Positions 29,243-39,283 are shown, numbered from the stretch's first letter. The stretch: DNA of 64,000 nucleotides from Azorinus chamasolen (GCA_963576725.1 OY755241.1:56110484-56174483); one strand, 5' to 3'. Notes: a model not told the origin generated them from the sequence alone. Numbers and translations: made by a program.

Positions 29243-29891
29243 TAACATAGTATTATAATATTGACATAGTAGCAAATAGTGTAGATGCAGATCAAAATGG
29301 CCCTTTCAGGATGTATTCTGTTTGGGTCTGCAATATTTGTCTATGTTTGTCTGTCCAAATACTTAGGGTAATTATGATGAAGCCTATCTCGTTAGTACTC
29401 ATTAGCAGATTTTTTCGTTGGTGTCCTAAATGCAACTTTACTATGAAGCAATGTCACGGGTACCTGTAATATATATATAAGAAATGTAACAAAAACAATT
29501 TTGTCATTTATAAGTAAAACATAAGTTTGTCACCAACATCAAAGAACAGGCTAAAAGTTTGACAGGAAGCAACATATATGTATATAAGAATATTCTTGAA
29601 TTTTAGTCTTAAGACCTGGACCCAAGGTAATAAAGCTTTCAAGTTTTGGCTTCAGTCTGAGATCATTCTCAAGCAAATGATTAATCAGATTTTAAGCAGG
29701 CTCAAATCTGACCAATCAAACTTATGTATTCAAGAATATAAATTAGCTTAATATTTGTAAACAGATCCATATAATTCCATAAGCAAAAACCACTAGACCG
29801 TGATTAGACAGCTCCTACAAGAGCCGTCTGATTTTGGTCTTCTCTGTTCTCAAAGGCGTAACAAATATATCAATAGTGTAAAGGCTTAAAC

Positions 29892-30141
29892 ATAACCCTT
29901 CGCTTGCTATTCACATCAATATACCTACCTGTAAATAGTGAAGACCCAGATGAGACAGCTCCTGCAGGAGCTGTCTCATCAGGGTCTGCACTATTTACAA
30001 GTTGATTGTGCAACCAGTGCACTCCACAGCAGTGATTTCACAGCGAAATACTTGTAGACAGTGAAGATATATGTAATTATATAATAGGGCATGGGTAAAG
30101 AAGGAGAAATGAATTTTAAAATTCAGCAAGAGAAGGGTTAA
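29892..30141. repeat. TTAA-E foldback element, complete, inverted
   Basis: ATAACCCTTCGCTTGCTATT to AGCAAGAGAAGGGTTAA, 250 bp, same length as the copy at 11515-11764; apex GCTCCTGCAGGAGC. Confidence 0.9.
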
Positions 30142-30199
30142 CAATCAGATACTTGAGAATGAACTCACACTCAAGCATGCTTTATACTCTGGGATTCTA

Positions 30200-30669
30200 A
30201 GTTTACACATGGAAATGGAAATATTAATAACATCATGAATACATATCAGCTTATTTTTTATATTTTTTATGTCCATATGATATACAGAGCTCAAGATAAG
30301 ATGTGTATATTTAAACATTTTCATGAATAACTCCTTTGTTTTTCCACCAAACCCTATACTGTGACCACTCTTTAGAATTGTCTCTTTGAGACGATTCTAA
30401 ATAGTGGTCACAGTATAGGGTTTGGTGGTGAAATGACGATTTTAGTATTTGGGTACGCACATTTTTATCAGATTTTAGTATTTGGGTACGCACCTTTATC
30501 TGTAGCTCTGGACACAGGTACTGGTAGACAGAAACTGTAGAGTCAGATCTATTATAATTCCATACATAGAGCAGACCATGATCAGACAACCCCCTCAGAG
30601 GCTATTTAATCTGGGTCTACTCTGTTTGCAAAAGGCTTGAAAACAAATTTCTATGAGTGAAAGGGTTAA
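30200..30669. repeat. TTAA-A element split by FB-C
   Basis: Left arm ATATTAATAACATCATGAAT .. GTCCATATGA, FB-C at 30295-30510, then GACACAGGTACTGGTAGACA .. hairpin and GTGAAAGGGTTAA. Confidence 0.7.
30295..30510. repeat. FB-C foldback element, complete, nested
   Basis: CAGAGCTCAAGATAAGATGT to CTTTATCTGTAGCTCTG; CTCTTTAGAATTGTCTCTTT hairpin; ATTTTAGTATTTGGGTACGC duplicated near the right end. Confidence 0.85.
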
Positions 30670-30945
30670 GCAACCATGCAACTTGTAAAATAATAAGAAC
30701 ATCCCTGTTAGACTATGAGTAAGAAAATAAGTGCTCCACATGTGGATGCCAAAGTTCAATTATAGCCTTAGTAATGGTGAAGAATGTGTAAAGTTTCATA
30801 AGATTTGCATGAATAGTAAAGAAGTAATAGCCAATGTTAAATGACAAGGCGAAAACCAGAGTAATGACAATAGCTTGTATTTTTTTCTTTGAAAAAAAAA
30901 AGACAAGCTATCTGTCAAAAAAGAAGATAATTGTATCAAACAATT

Positions 30946-31154
30946 TACAGTAAAATCCCTCTAATGCGACCACCTAAAAAGAGGTATAATTTTGGGTTGT
31001 AGAGGCAGGTGGTAGCTTAATGAAGGACAAAAGTAATGCAGAAAGCTCCTAGAGGAGCTTTCTGCATTATTTTTGTCCTGTATTAAGCAACCACCAGCTT
31101 ATAAAGTCAGATATGTTTATCATTAAGTGGTCGCATTCGAGGGGTTCTACTGTA
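30946..31154. repeat. TA-D1 pogo-like foldback element, complete
   Basis: TA-CAGTAAAATCCCTCTAATGC to GCATTCGAGGGGTTCTACTG-TA, 209 bp; apex GCTCCTAGAGGAGC at 31045-31058. Confidence 0.92.
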
Positions 31155-31215
31155 CTTTGTTTCAATCTCTGTATTTTTTTTTAACCAATCAGCCATTTAC
31201 CTGATATAGACATCT

Positions 31216-31446
31216 TTAACCCTTTCCTCCATAGGCTATTTTTAGATCCAACCACTTTGAATAAATCTACCGAAAAGGAGCATTAACAAGAGAAAAGATT
31301 TTTTTTCAAATTTTGTACTTTGAAACCATTGTGATAAATAGAGCATTTGCTCCTATAGGAGCAAATGCTCTATTTATCACAATGGTTTCAATAGGTAATT
31401 TTTACAGAGGCATAGAAAGGCGTATTTATGGGAAAAAAAAGGTTAA
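31216..31446. repeat. TTAA-B foldback element, complete, inverted
   Basis: TTAACCCTTTCCTCCATAGG to TATGGGAAAAAAAAGGTTAA, 231 bp. An A-type element starts in the same TTAA. Confidence 0.88.
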
Positions 31447-31506
31447 ATGCCTTTACAAAGTAGACCCACATTAGACTGCCCCTCTAGGTCCAGCTATGGT
31501 CTGCTT

Positions 31507-31762
31507 TGTTTGCTATAGATCTGATCCTATTGAAATTTTGATAGATCTATGCTGTTTGTTATAGATTTGATTCTACAGTTTCTTCTTTAGATTTGGATTG
31601 ATGCTGCTTGTTATAGATTTGTTTCTATTTAAATTTGGATAGATACTGTTTACTATAGATTTGATTCTATTTACATTTTGACAGATACTGTTTGCTATAG
31701 ATTTGATTCTATTTAAATTTTGATAGATGCTGTTCGTTATAGATCTGATTCTGCAGTTTCTT
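31507..31762. repeat. Tandem array grown from a TTAA-A arm
   Basis: About five units of 55-60 bp based on TTTGCTATAGATTTGATTCT and AAATTTTGATAGATACTG. The unit is the first part of the TTAA-A long arm (TTTGCTATAGATCTGATTCT), so the array arose by expansion inside an element. The repeating frame gives a 71-codon open frame that is not a gene. Confidence 0.75.
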
Positions 31763-32052
31763 TCAATGAAAACTTTAATTTCATTCAATTAATGAACATT
31801 TATGCAGTCATGAATAACTCATGATGTAAACAGAGCAGACACAGGATCTGCCCTGTTTGCTTATGAAAGTGTAATAGACCGGACTCTACAGTTTCTACCA
31901 ATACCAAAATCTCCTGTGTACATATGCCATTATAAAAATTAAGCCAATAAATTTTCATGATGCCACTGTCAAGTAAAGGATTATACCATCATATTTTCTT
32001 ATATAAATAAATACTGGTATTTATTCTGATCAAGCGGGTTTTCGTCCCTTAC

Positions 32053-32192
32053 CTGTTGTGGTCCGGCCCGACTATTTTGTATGTGTAGTCACACTGTATC
32101 TTGTGGGTCTGCAGGAACTGGTGCAAACGGCTCTTGGCATTCTCCAGAGTCCAGTTGCCATGGATATCAGCTCGGAAGTCAACATCTTCAGA
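32053..32192 (-). CDS. DHX9: DHX9 coding exon 4 (residues 154-200), start of dsRBD2
   Basis: 140-nt exon, acceptor TTGCTCTTTAAG, donor GTAAGG. Translation [20 protein letters not shown], then [20 protein letters not shown] and [19 protein letters not shown] is the first helix of dsRBD2 (human [20 protein letters not shown]). The two final bases join exon 5 to give Arg. Confidence 0.96.
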
Positions 32193-32346
32193 CTTAAAGA
32201 GCAAAGAAGCAAACCTTAGACTCTTGTGAGGTTTTTAGGAAATTTATGATAAATGTTTTCTCCATCAAATTCTACCTCGCTGGAACTCACCAGCATTGTC
32301 TCAACAACATGTTTCTGTTAAGATTTAATCTTCCTTTCAGCCCTGT

Positions 32347-32583
32347 TTTACCCTTTCCCTGTTCTATATTTATTACAAATTTCAATACCTACTGAATATT
32401 CATGGAAAAAATAGTTATATTGAAATATGGAAGGTGGAACATTGTAGCCATTTTAGAAAGTAAAGAGACAGATCTGTCAAATTCCATTAGCAAACAGAGC
32501 AGACTCTGATCAGAAGACGTCTGATCTGGGTCTACTCTGTTTGCAGATGCGTGAAAACATGTTTATATGAGGGAAAGGGTTAA
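32347..32583. repeat. TTAA-A foldback element, inverted
   Basis: TACCCTTTCCCTGTTCTATA to ATGAGGGAAAGGGTTAA; hairpin apex shortened (GATCAGAAGACGTCTGATC). Confidence 0.85.
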
Positions 32584-32810
32584 CTTTTGATAAAATCAAA
32601 GGTTCAGATTTCTGAGAAAGTCATTTAACCACAAATGCCCAACTAGTTAACAACTGCATCAGAATAGCAAACTGTAGTTTCTGACCATTATTTGAAAACC
32701 AAATTATATAGATCTGTTCCTACTGTTTTGCCCAAGCCAACTTTCTTTCATAATTTTACATTACAAAATTTAAGTCAACAATTCATGTATAAATATTCAT
32801 TAAGGAAAGG

Positions 32811-33075
32811 GCTAGCCCTTTCCCTTTTCTATATATTTACTATTTAGTCCAATGTTCAATACCTACTGAACATTCACTGATAAAATACATGTAGTTATAA
32901 ACAAATATGGAACACCGATTATATTGTAGCCATTTTTAAATCTTAAGAAACAGACCTATGAAATTCCATTTGCAAACAGAGCAGACCCTGATCAGACGGC
33001 TCTTGAATCCTGATCTGATCTGCGTTTTCTCTGTTTGCAAATGTGTGAACAATGTTTATATGAAGGAAGGGTTAA
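32811..33075. repeat. TTAA-A foldback element, inverted
   Basis: CTAGCCCTTTCCCTTTTCTA to ATGAAGGAAGGGTTAA; hairpin GACGGCTCTTGAATCCTGAT. It ends 36 bp from the exon 3 donor. Confidence 0.75.
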
Positions 33076-33110
33076 AGAAAACTTTCAAATCTGGTATTTG
33101 CAGATCACAC

Positions 33111-33317
33111 CTCTTCAAGTTGTCTCTTCTCTGCTACCCTTTCTAAATAGCTTAGCGGTGGTCCTTGTTCATATGGAGGAAATTCCCTCATCTGTTGATC
33201 CCCAAATGGTGGCTCTGCCCCTCCCACCTGAAGCTTCTGGTGAGGAGCCTGGACCCCTGGCAGCTGAGAGAACTGCCTCTCCTGCTCCATGCCAGCTTCC
33301 CCTGTCTCCTGATCAGG
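33111..33317 (-). CDS. DHX9: DHX9 coding exon 3 (residues 85-153), linker between dsRBDs
   Basis: 207-nt phase-0 exon, acceptor ATTCTTATATTCAG, donor GTGTGA. It is rich in Gln, Glu, Pro and Gly (PDQETGEAGMEQERQFSQLP ... PPYEQGPPLSYLERVAEKRQ, LEE). This is the low-conservation linker between dsRBD1 and dsRBD2; similarity to the human linker is weak, so support comes from splice sites, phase and an open frame. Frames open on the opposite strand here are shadows. Confidence 0.88.
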
Positions 33318-33364
33318 CTGAATATAAGAATCACAAAATATGTTAAGTAACAATCTTATCAATA

Positions 33365-33575
33365 TACAGTAAAACCCCTCTAAACCGGAATTCTAGTAGA
33401 GAACTATTAAGATACTTTTAGGCAGTTGGCTGCTTAATGCAGGGTGAAAGTCATTCAGAAAGGTCCTACAGGAGCTTTCTTCATGACTTTCACCCTGCAT
33501 TAATAAAACTGAAACCTGTCTCCAAGACCAATATTTTAGTAAATTGAACATATGCTTTAGAGGGGTTTTACTTTA
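33365..33575. repeat. TA-D3 pogo-like foldback element
   Basis: TA-CAGTAAAACCCCTCTAAACC to GCTTTAGAGGGGTTTTACT; GCAGTTGGCTGCTTAATGCA arm; centre GGTCCTACAGGAGC. Confidence 0.85.
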
Positions 33576-33625
33576 CTGTATTATTGGGGAATATATGTCT
33601 CAAAACAAACTTAATGCTTTAGAGC

Positions 33626-33877
33626 CAGGCCTTTTTCTGGTAATTTTCAGGGTAATGCATTTTAATAAATGGGCATTTTTGTGCATAAAACTCAATGATT
33701 TGGAAACATTTTGGTCCCATTTTTACTTATTTTGCATTTTTGATAGCATTTTAATCAAAGTTTGTCTCTATTGGGATTTTTTTCCCAAAATTGGGAAAAA
33801 TGATACAAATGATACCTATTTTGTATTGGGATTTGGGTTCTTTTAACTGACCCATGTTGACGCCAGAAAAAGGCTTG
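33626..33877. mobile_element. Possible short inverted-repeat element
   Basis: CAGGCCTTTTTCTGG and CCAGAAAAAGGCTTG are 15-bp imperfect inverted ends. The interior is T-rich and gives a spurious open frame. Target duplication unclear. Confidence 0.4.
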
Positions 33878-34057
33878 AGAGTATGATAAAGAAAGGGTTG
33901 TTTGTATAAAAAATGAGGTAATTTGATTGATATATGGAATCAAGGGTAGACACATTAGCCATTCACCGTGATCTGTCATAAATACCATGTATTGAAAATA
34001 TCATTTGGTATGTGTACTGAACGTATTATTTGGATACATGTACAAGTATTTAACTAT

Positions 34058-34290
34058 TTAACCCTTAACTCCATAAATACGCTTTTCTACGCATTTGCAA
34101 ACATAGAAGACCCAGATCTGATCAGACGGCTCCTGTAGGAGCTGTCTGATCAGGGCCCACTCTGTTTGCTCATATTATATAGATCCTGTTCTTCAATTTC
34201 TGCCATGGTCAAAATTTCCTGTGTTCATGTACCTGTATAAGCAATAACCTAATTAATATTCATAATGTCATTATTTCTTACATGAATATT
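34058..34290. repeat. TTAA-A element cut by the next TTAA-B
   Basis: TTAACCCTTAACTCCATAAA, hairpin GACGGCTCCTGTAGGAGCTG, arm to TTACATGAATATTAA where a B element begins. Confidence 0.8.
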
Positions 34291-34690
34291 AACACATTTC
34301 TGCATATTGACGACTTTTGACGCTTCTGTCACTTTGTGAGTGACAGAGTGAGCTGGGTTTTACGTCCGACCAACAGTATTTCAGTTATTTGCAGACTGTA
34401 TCCGCATGAGACAAGTTATAGTGCTGCATAGTGCCGCAGGTACATGGCAAGGGCTCCCCACCCAGTCACATTATCCTGACACCGGGCCGACCAGTCCTAG
34501 AACTACACCTTTAATGTCGAGCGTAGACAAGGGAGCTACTAGTACCAACTTTTAACGACTTTTGGTCTGTCGCGGCCGGGGATCGAACCCACGACCTTCC
34601 GTACCGCAGGCGTATGCTCTACCACTGAGCCACGCGGCCGGTGTCACTTTGTGAAACCATTGTGATAAATAGAGCATTTGCTCATATACG
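34289..34690. repeat. TTAA-B element broken by a SINE
   Basis: Left part 34289-34339 (TTAACACATTTCTGCATATT.. CTTCTGTCACTTTGTGA), SINE, then AACCATTGTGATAAATAGAG to about 34683; the rest of B is lost. Confidence 0.75.
34340..34641 (-). mobile_element. tRNA-derived SINE
   Basis: On the minus strand the head reads GGCCGCGTGGCTCAGTGGTA (A box, 34609-34632) and GGTTCGATCCCC (B box, 34579-34590), followed by a non-tRNA body ending GGACGTAAAACCCAGCTC. It is flanked by the 13-bp duplication TGTCACTTTGTGA (34327-34339 and 34642-34654). It is inserted in a TTAA-B element. Confidence 0.9.
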
Positions 34691-34728
34691 GTTATTAGTG
34701 CATGCTTATGAAAAGAAAGAAATTTACA

Positions 34729-34956
34729 TTAACCCTTCCTCCATAAATACACCTTTCTACGCCTCTGTAAAGGTGACCTGTTGAAACCATTGTGATAAAT
34801 AGAGCATTTGCTCCATAGGAGCAAATGCTCTATTTATCACAATGGTTTCAATACTACATAATTCTAAAAAAAATCCTTTTCCCTAGTAAATGGTCCTTTT
34901 GGTAGATACATTCATAGAGGATGGATCTAAAAATAGCCTATGAGGGAATGGGTTAA
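34729..34956. repeat. TTAA-B foldback element, complete
   Basis: TTAACCCTTCCTCCATAAAT to TATGAGGGAATGGGTTAA, 228 bp. About 40 bp to its left (ACGGTTATTAG.. AAGAAAGAAATTTACAT) also precedes the B copy at 47514. Confidence 0.88.
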
Positions 34957-35030
34957 TGGAGTAAAGGATTAAGTAAAGGGTTGAGTGGCAATATGGTTAA
35001 AATATTCCTAGGTAACTTTATGCAAAGGTC

Positions 35031-35219
35031 CAGAACATTAAAACATTTTCAAAAATAACTTATTTATTTCTCCACAAACCCTATGTTGTGACCACTCCTC
35101 AGAATTGCCTCGAAGTCAGAATCGTCTCTTTGAGACCATTCTAAAGAGTGGTCATGACATAGGGTTTGTTGGAGAAATGACGGTTTATTATCTGAGAACA
35201 CACATTTATCTGTGACTCT
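35031..35219. repeat. FB-C foldback element
   Basis: AAACATTTTCAAAAATAACT to TTTATCTGTGACTCTG; hairpin partly rearranged (CTCGAAGTCAGAATCGTCTC). Confidence 0.75.
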
Positions 35220-35245
35220 GCTCATGAATATGGCTCCCTACTCAC

Positions 35246-35386
35246 CACATTGCTTGGGACCTCCTCCTGTTTTATCTGACCAAGCCTGACAAGATAGTTG
35301 ACCATATCTCTTGCTGCATTAGCCTGTGCATCTTTCTTGCTGGTCGAGTTTCCCACTGCCATGTAGTCATAGCCTTGTATGTGACA
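35246..35386 (-). CDS. DHX9: DHX9 coding exon 2 (residues 38-84), dsRBD1
   Basis: 141-nt phase-0 exon, acceptor GTTTGTCTTGCAG, donor GTGAGT. Translation CHIQGYDYMAVGNSTSKKDA, then QANAARDMVNYLVRLGQIKQ and EEVPSNV. GNST.KKDAQ.NAARD.VNYLVR is the dsRBD1 signature (human GNSTNKKDAQSNAARDFVNY). Foldback element FB-C flanks it on both sides (35031-35219 and 35412-35584). Confidence 0.97.
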
Positions 35387-35411
35387 CTGCAAGACAAACA
35401 CAGACAGAGGC

Positions 35412-35584
35412 ATAAAGTAAAACATTTTCAAGAGTAACTTCCTTATTTCTCCACCAAACCCTATGTTGTCACCACTCTTTAGAATCGTCTCGTGGAGACG
35501 ATTCTAAAGAGTGGTCACAATTTAGTATTTGCTGGAGAAATGACGATTTTAGTACTTAAGAACGCACATTTATCTGTTGCTCTG
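35412..35584. repeat. FB-C foldback element
   Basis: AAACATTTTCAAGAGTAACT to TTTATCTGTTGCTCTG; CTCTTTAGAATCGTCTCGTG hairpin. Confidence 0.8.
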
Positions 35585-35611
35585 ACAGATTAAGCCATTA
35601 CCACATATAGA

Positions 35612-35820
35612 TACAGTAAAAAACCCTCTAAACCGGACATTCAATTTAGTGTAAATAAAGTGTCTTGGAGACAGGTGGCAGCTTAATGCAGGGTAAAAGT
35701 CATGCAGAAAGCTCCAAGAGGAGCTGTCTGCATGGCTTTCACCCAGCATTAAGCAGCCACCTGCCTAAAAATATTGAAATTCTTCTCAACTAGAATTTAG
35801 GTTTAGAGTGTTCTACTGTA
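35612..35820. repeat. TA-D3 pogo-like foldback element, complete
   Basis: TA-CAGTAAAAAACCCTCTAAAC to GGTTTAGAGTGTTCTACTG-TA, 209 bp; centre GCTCCAAGAGGAGC. Confidence 0.88.
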
Positions 35821-36226
35821 ACTTTTCGAACGCTTGCAAACAGAGTTGAAGCTGTCAGATCATTCAGAATCTACTCCATTTTAATAATATAGAATTACAT
35901 AGATCTTATTCTGTTATGGTTCATACACCATTATAAAAATTCAGCTTTTAAATATTCATGATGTCATAATTTCTTACATAAATAGTTACGAAGAAAAGGG
36001 TTATGCCATACATTAAGCCAATAACATTAACTTTTAACATCGACTCCTACAAGAGCCATCTGATCTGGGTCTTCTCTGTCTGCAAAGGCATGAAAAAGCA
36101 TTTATATGAGGGACCAGGGTTAACATTTAGTTTTTAATCTGTTCTGTTAAATTCTATTCATTTTGAAACATAGAGCATTCAGTAAGTCATCTAGTTCAGT
36201 TGAGATAGTAACAAGAGGCTTAATCT

Positions 36227-36600
36227 ATAACAAGAGGGCCATTGGCCCTATATCGCTCACCTGAGTTACAGTAATACATGTATATTGACATGTTAATTTT
36301 TCAGTGGACAACATTTCTAGCAGATGAAATAAGCTTAGTGCACTGCTTTCACCCTTTAACTGCTGAATAAACTTTAACTGAATTCAGAACTAATACCAAG
36401 TGACTGGTTGACCAAGATCTAAACTGTTTACAACTTGTGCCATTTTTGCCTTAGCTCAAAATGCCTAAAACTGGTCTTTGAGAAATTCAAATGACTTCAA
36501 TAAAGCTATGCAATTATACCTTGACCCAGGTATATAGGCAAATAGAGTGCTAGGCAGTACATAATGCCAGTTTTTCTGTGAAATGACCAATAAGAATATC
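36227..36600. repeat. Pearl-like 5' part
   Basis: ACAAGAGGGCCATTGGCCCT then TATCGCTCACCTGAG, the start seen again at 43035. The matching 3' part may be at 38150-38706, with TTAA and other elements in between. Confidence 0.5.
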
Positions 36601-36612
36601 TTTAAAAATCGT

Positions 36613-37010
36613 TTAACCCTTTCCCTCATATAAAGCTGTTTTTATGCATTAGCAAACAGAGTAGACTCAGATCAGACGACTCCTACGGAAGCTGTCTGAT
36701 CTGGGTCTTCTCTGTTTCTTTTGACACAATATAGATCGGATTCTACAGTTTTTGTCAAAGCAAAAACTTCTCTTCAGAGAAATAATGTGTTTTACACATT
36801 AAAAATAAGAGTAGACTAGATCAGACGGCTGCTATAGAAGCTGTCTGATCAGGGTCTGCTCTTTTTACATTTGACAAGATATAGATTTGATTTTACAGTT
36901 TTTTTTCAAAGCTAAAACTTCTATTTATGGCAATAACAATTTTTTTAAGCATTAGCAAACAAGAGTAGTCCCAGATCAATTTTTGTCAAAGCAAACAGGT
37001 TAAGGGTTAA
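36613..37010. repeat. TTAA-A element with tandem duplicated interior
   Basis: TTAACCCTTTCCCTCATATA start; hairpin plus TTTTGACA..ATATAGAT and TTTTGTCAAAGC arm repeated about two and a half times; ends GGTTAAGGGTTAA. Confidence 0.75.
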
Positions 37011-37540
37011 TAGGTGTTTAGAAATAATTCTAGCTCTAGGTGTGAATATCTGATGATAATTCAATTAAACGGGTCATTAGTATTTTTAACAATTGAAATT
37101 GAGAAGAGTTAAGTCTACTGTTATAATGAAGTTATATTTACTCAGTTATTTCATTAATATCATACAAGATTCAGACATTATAGAACTTTTTAATGTGTTG
37201 TCATCAAATTTTATAAAAAAAAGTTATATTTAAGATGCTTTTTGGGGCAGCAGACTTAATCCACAGTAGTAAGTTTAACACCTATCATTGTTAAGGGGGG
37301 GGGGGGGGGGGGGGGGGGGGAGGGATTATCATGTTTTCTTAAGAATTACCATGACTTATATCAGTTGGGCCATTGCATAATCATGTTTTCACAGTTTTCT
37401 TAAACATTACCATGACTTACATCAGTTGGGTTTGGACCCAGATCAAAAGTCTAGATGGTGATCATTTTCCTATATCTCTCACATCTAACTTGAGAGACAT
37501 TGGAAGACACCATGTAACATCACTCACACTACACACTGGG
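37011..37540. other. Intron 1 segment with a poly-G tract
   Basis: Nothing recognised except an unbroken run of Gs of more than 20 bases at about 37296-37320, plus a local duplication of TTTTCTTAA..TTACCATGACTTA (about 37332-37425). Confidence 0.6.
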
Positions 37541-37560
37541 GTTAATGGGTCAAAATGCCT

Positions 37561-37762
37561 TTAATGTTTCGTCTGCAACAAAAAGTTATTGTCATCTGCT
37601 TCAATTCTTAAAATAAACTTACTTTCATTTTCTTGCAAAAATATGGTTAAGATGACAAACAGTTTGGATCCTGATGAGACGCCACAGTATGCGGCCTCTC
37701 ATCTGGATCCAAACTGTTTGCATAGGTAATCACAGTTTCACCACTAGCATGCAAAGAGTTAA
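37561..37762. repeat. TTAA-F foldback element
   Basis: Right end CTAGCATGCAAAGAGTTAA; arms GACAAACAGTTTGGATCC and GGATCCAAACTGTTTGC. Related to the complete copy at 61943-62133. Confidence 0.75.
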
Positions 37763-37850
37763 GAGTCATGCATTGACCTGGAGAGATTTTACTGCCCAGC
37801 AGCTGTAACCTTTGAACTGCTGCTAGTCTGCAGATCTGGAGTTGTTTATT

Positions 37851-38038
37851 TAACCCTTAATTTCTCTCATATAAACTTGTTTTCATGCATCTGCAAACAG
37901 AGTAGACCCAGATAAGGTGGCTCCTATAGGATCAAGGTCTGTTATTTGCTAATGGAATTTGATAGATGTTTCTATGCCTTCTAAAACAGCTACACTGATT
38001 CACCTTCAACATTTTATTATAAATAGTTATAAATAGAA
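37851..38038. repeat. TTAA-A element, truncated
   Basis: TTAACCCTTAATTTCTCTCA start, reduced hairpin GTGGCTCCTATAGGATCAAG, arm to TTATTATAAATAG. Confidence 0.7.
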
Positions 38039-38149
38039 TGATACTAGCACTCCAATGCAGTTATCTCCCTTTGTCCCTTATGGCTATGCTAATGGGACAA
38101 GGGAAATAACTGTGAGGAAATTACCTTTTAAGTGTTACAGATTCTGATG

Positions 38150-38706
38150 TTAAGTAGCATAAAACCCCAGGGTGAGACCATTTATGGCCCAGGTGTCATT
38201 ATTTGAACACACCTGGTAGTGGTATATTAGGCGATGCTTCATACCAAATATCTTAGCTCTAGATTATGTGGTTTCAGACAAAAAGATTTTTAAAGGTTTC
38301 CCTATATAAGTCTATGTAAAAACTACAAGCCCCAGGGCAGGGCCATTTTTGGCCCGGGGGTCATCATTTTAACAAACTTGGTAAAGGACCATTAGATGAT
38401 GCTATGTACCAAATATCAAAGCTCTAGAAATTGTGGTTTCAGAGAAGAAGATTTTTAAAGATTTAAAAAAAAAACCTGTAAAAGTAGTGGGGCGGGGCCA
38501 TTTTTTGCCCGGGGGTCATGATTTTAACAAAACTGATAGAGGGCATCCTAAGGTACATTTCTGTGAAATTTGGTTGAAATCCTCCCAGTGGTTTAGGAGA
38601 AGAAGTCATTTGAAATAAAAGTGAACGGACAGACGGACGGACAGACGGACGACGGACGACAGGCGGTCACAATAGCTCACCTTGAGCCTTTGGCTCAGGT
38701 GAGCTA
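38150..38706. repeat. Pearl-like core and 3' end
   Basis: Three diverged units of about 160 bp (CCCCAGGG.GAGACCATTTATGG, GGGCAGGGCCATTTTTGG, GGGCGGGGCCATTTTTTGCC) followed by ACGGACAGACGGACGGACAG and the hairpin AGCTCACCTTGAGCC / GGCTCAGGTGAGCT. Confidence 0.65.
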
Positions 38707-38829
38707 AAAACAGTTTTGCTCCAGATGACTGAGATGAGACACCCGTAATGCAGCATCTCATCAGGATCCAAACTGACAATATATATACTTTGATCATATT
38801 TTTTGCAAAAGAAATGACAGAAATTTTAT

Positions 38830-39068
38830 TATAACCTTTACCTTCATATAAACGGGTTTTCACACATCTGCAAACAGAGTAGACCCAAATCAGACAGCTC
38901 CTATAGAAGCCATCTGATCAGGGTCTGCTGTTTGCTAATGGAATTTCAAAGACATGTTGCTTTACTTTCCAAAAATGGCTACGATATTCCACCTTCTATA
39001 TTTAATTATATCTTTTTTGTTCAGTAGGTATTGAAATTTGAAACAAACATAGAACAGGAAAGGGTTAA
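38830..39068. repeat. TTAA-A foldback element
   Basis: ATAACCTTTACCTTCATATA to ATAGAACAGGAAAGGGTTAA; hairpin GACAGCTCCTATAGAAGCCA. Confidence 0.85.
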
Positions 39069-39172
39069 GAATTGAAGCATACAACAATTGTTGCCGACAA
39101 AAAAAACTTAGCGTGCAACCGGTTAATAATTATAAACTGACCGTTACATACTGTCAGAAATCAATTTCTTAC

Positions 39173-39283
39173 CTCACATTTAAACCTTGGTCTGTGTTTG
39201 GCTCCAGTCTGACTGAAGTCATAGTTGGGTGTTGCCTTGTTTTTCCCACACCAGGCATACAAAAACTGCTTGATGTCTCCCAT
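39173..39283 (-). CDS. DHX9: DHX9 coding exon 1 (residues 1-37), start codon and dsRBD1
   Basis: The 111-nt coding part begins at ATG 39283-39281 and reads MGDIKQFLYAWCGKNKATPN, then YDFSQTGAKHRPRFKCE, aligning residue for residue with the human N-terminus (MGDVKNFLYAWCGKRK). Donor GTAAGAAATT. TTGTAG precedes AGATG, so an acceptor probably sits 2 nt before the start codon with a noncoding 5' exon further right, as in mammals; that exon could not be placed securely. Confidence 0.96.

Larger units (their letters stand above)
571..39283 (-). other. DHX9: DHX9 (RNA helicase A) gene; 24 coding exons, 3' end off the window
   Basis: The locus encodes an ATP-dependent DExH-box RNA/DNA helicase, a nuclear protein that unwinds dsRNA, R-loops and inverted-repeat transcripts. 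Joining 24 exons on the minus strand with GT-AG introns gives 2856 nt (952 codons) with matching phase at every junction. Domain order: dsRBD1 (about residues 1-75), linker, dsRBD2 (about 160-240), helicase core with GETGCGKT 401-408, TQPRR 433-437, DEIH 501-504, SAT 533-535, TNIAETSIT 706-714 and QRRGRAGR 753-760, then the helicase-associated region to residue 952. The human protein is about 1270 residues, so roughly 300 residues (end of the HA2 region, OB fold, RGG tail) should lie left of position 571. Introns are packed with foldback elements; the largest is 10,926 bp (21127-32052). Co-oriented with the EHMT-like gene at the right edge. Identification is by recognised family sequence; exon borders are read from splice sites. 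Confidence 0.95.

Noticed and set aside
33035..33346. 103-codon open frame on the plus strand
   Set aside because: Shadow of DHX9 exon 3 on the opposite strand; the minus strand has proper splice sites and phase.
34579..34632. Functional tRNA gene
   Set aside because: A and B boxes are present but belong to a SINE head: there is a SINE body, a target duplication, and no complete cloverleaf was recognised.
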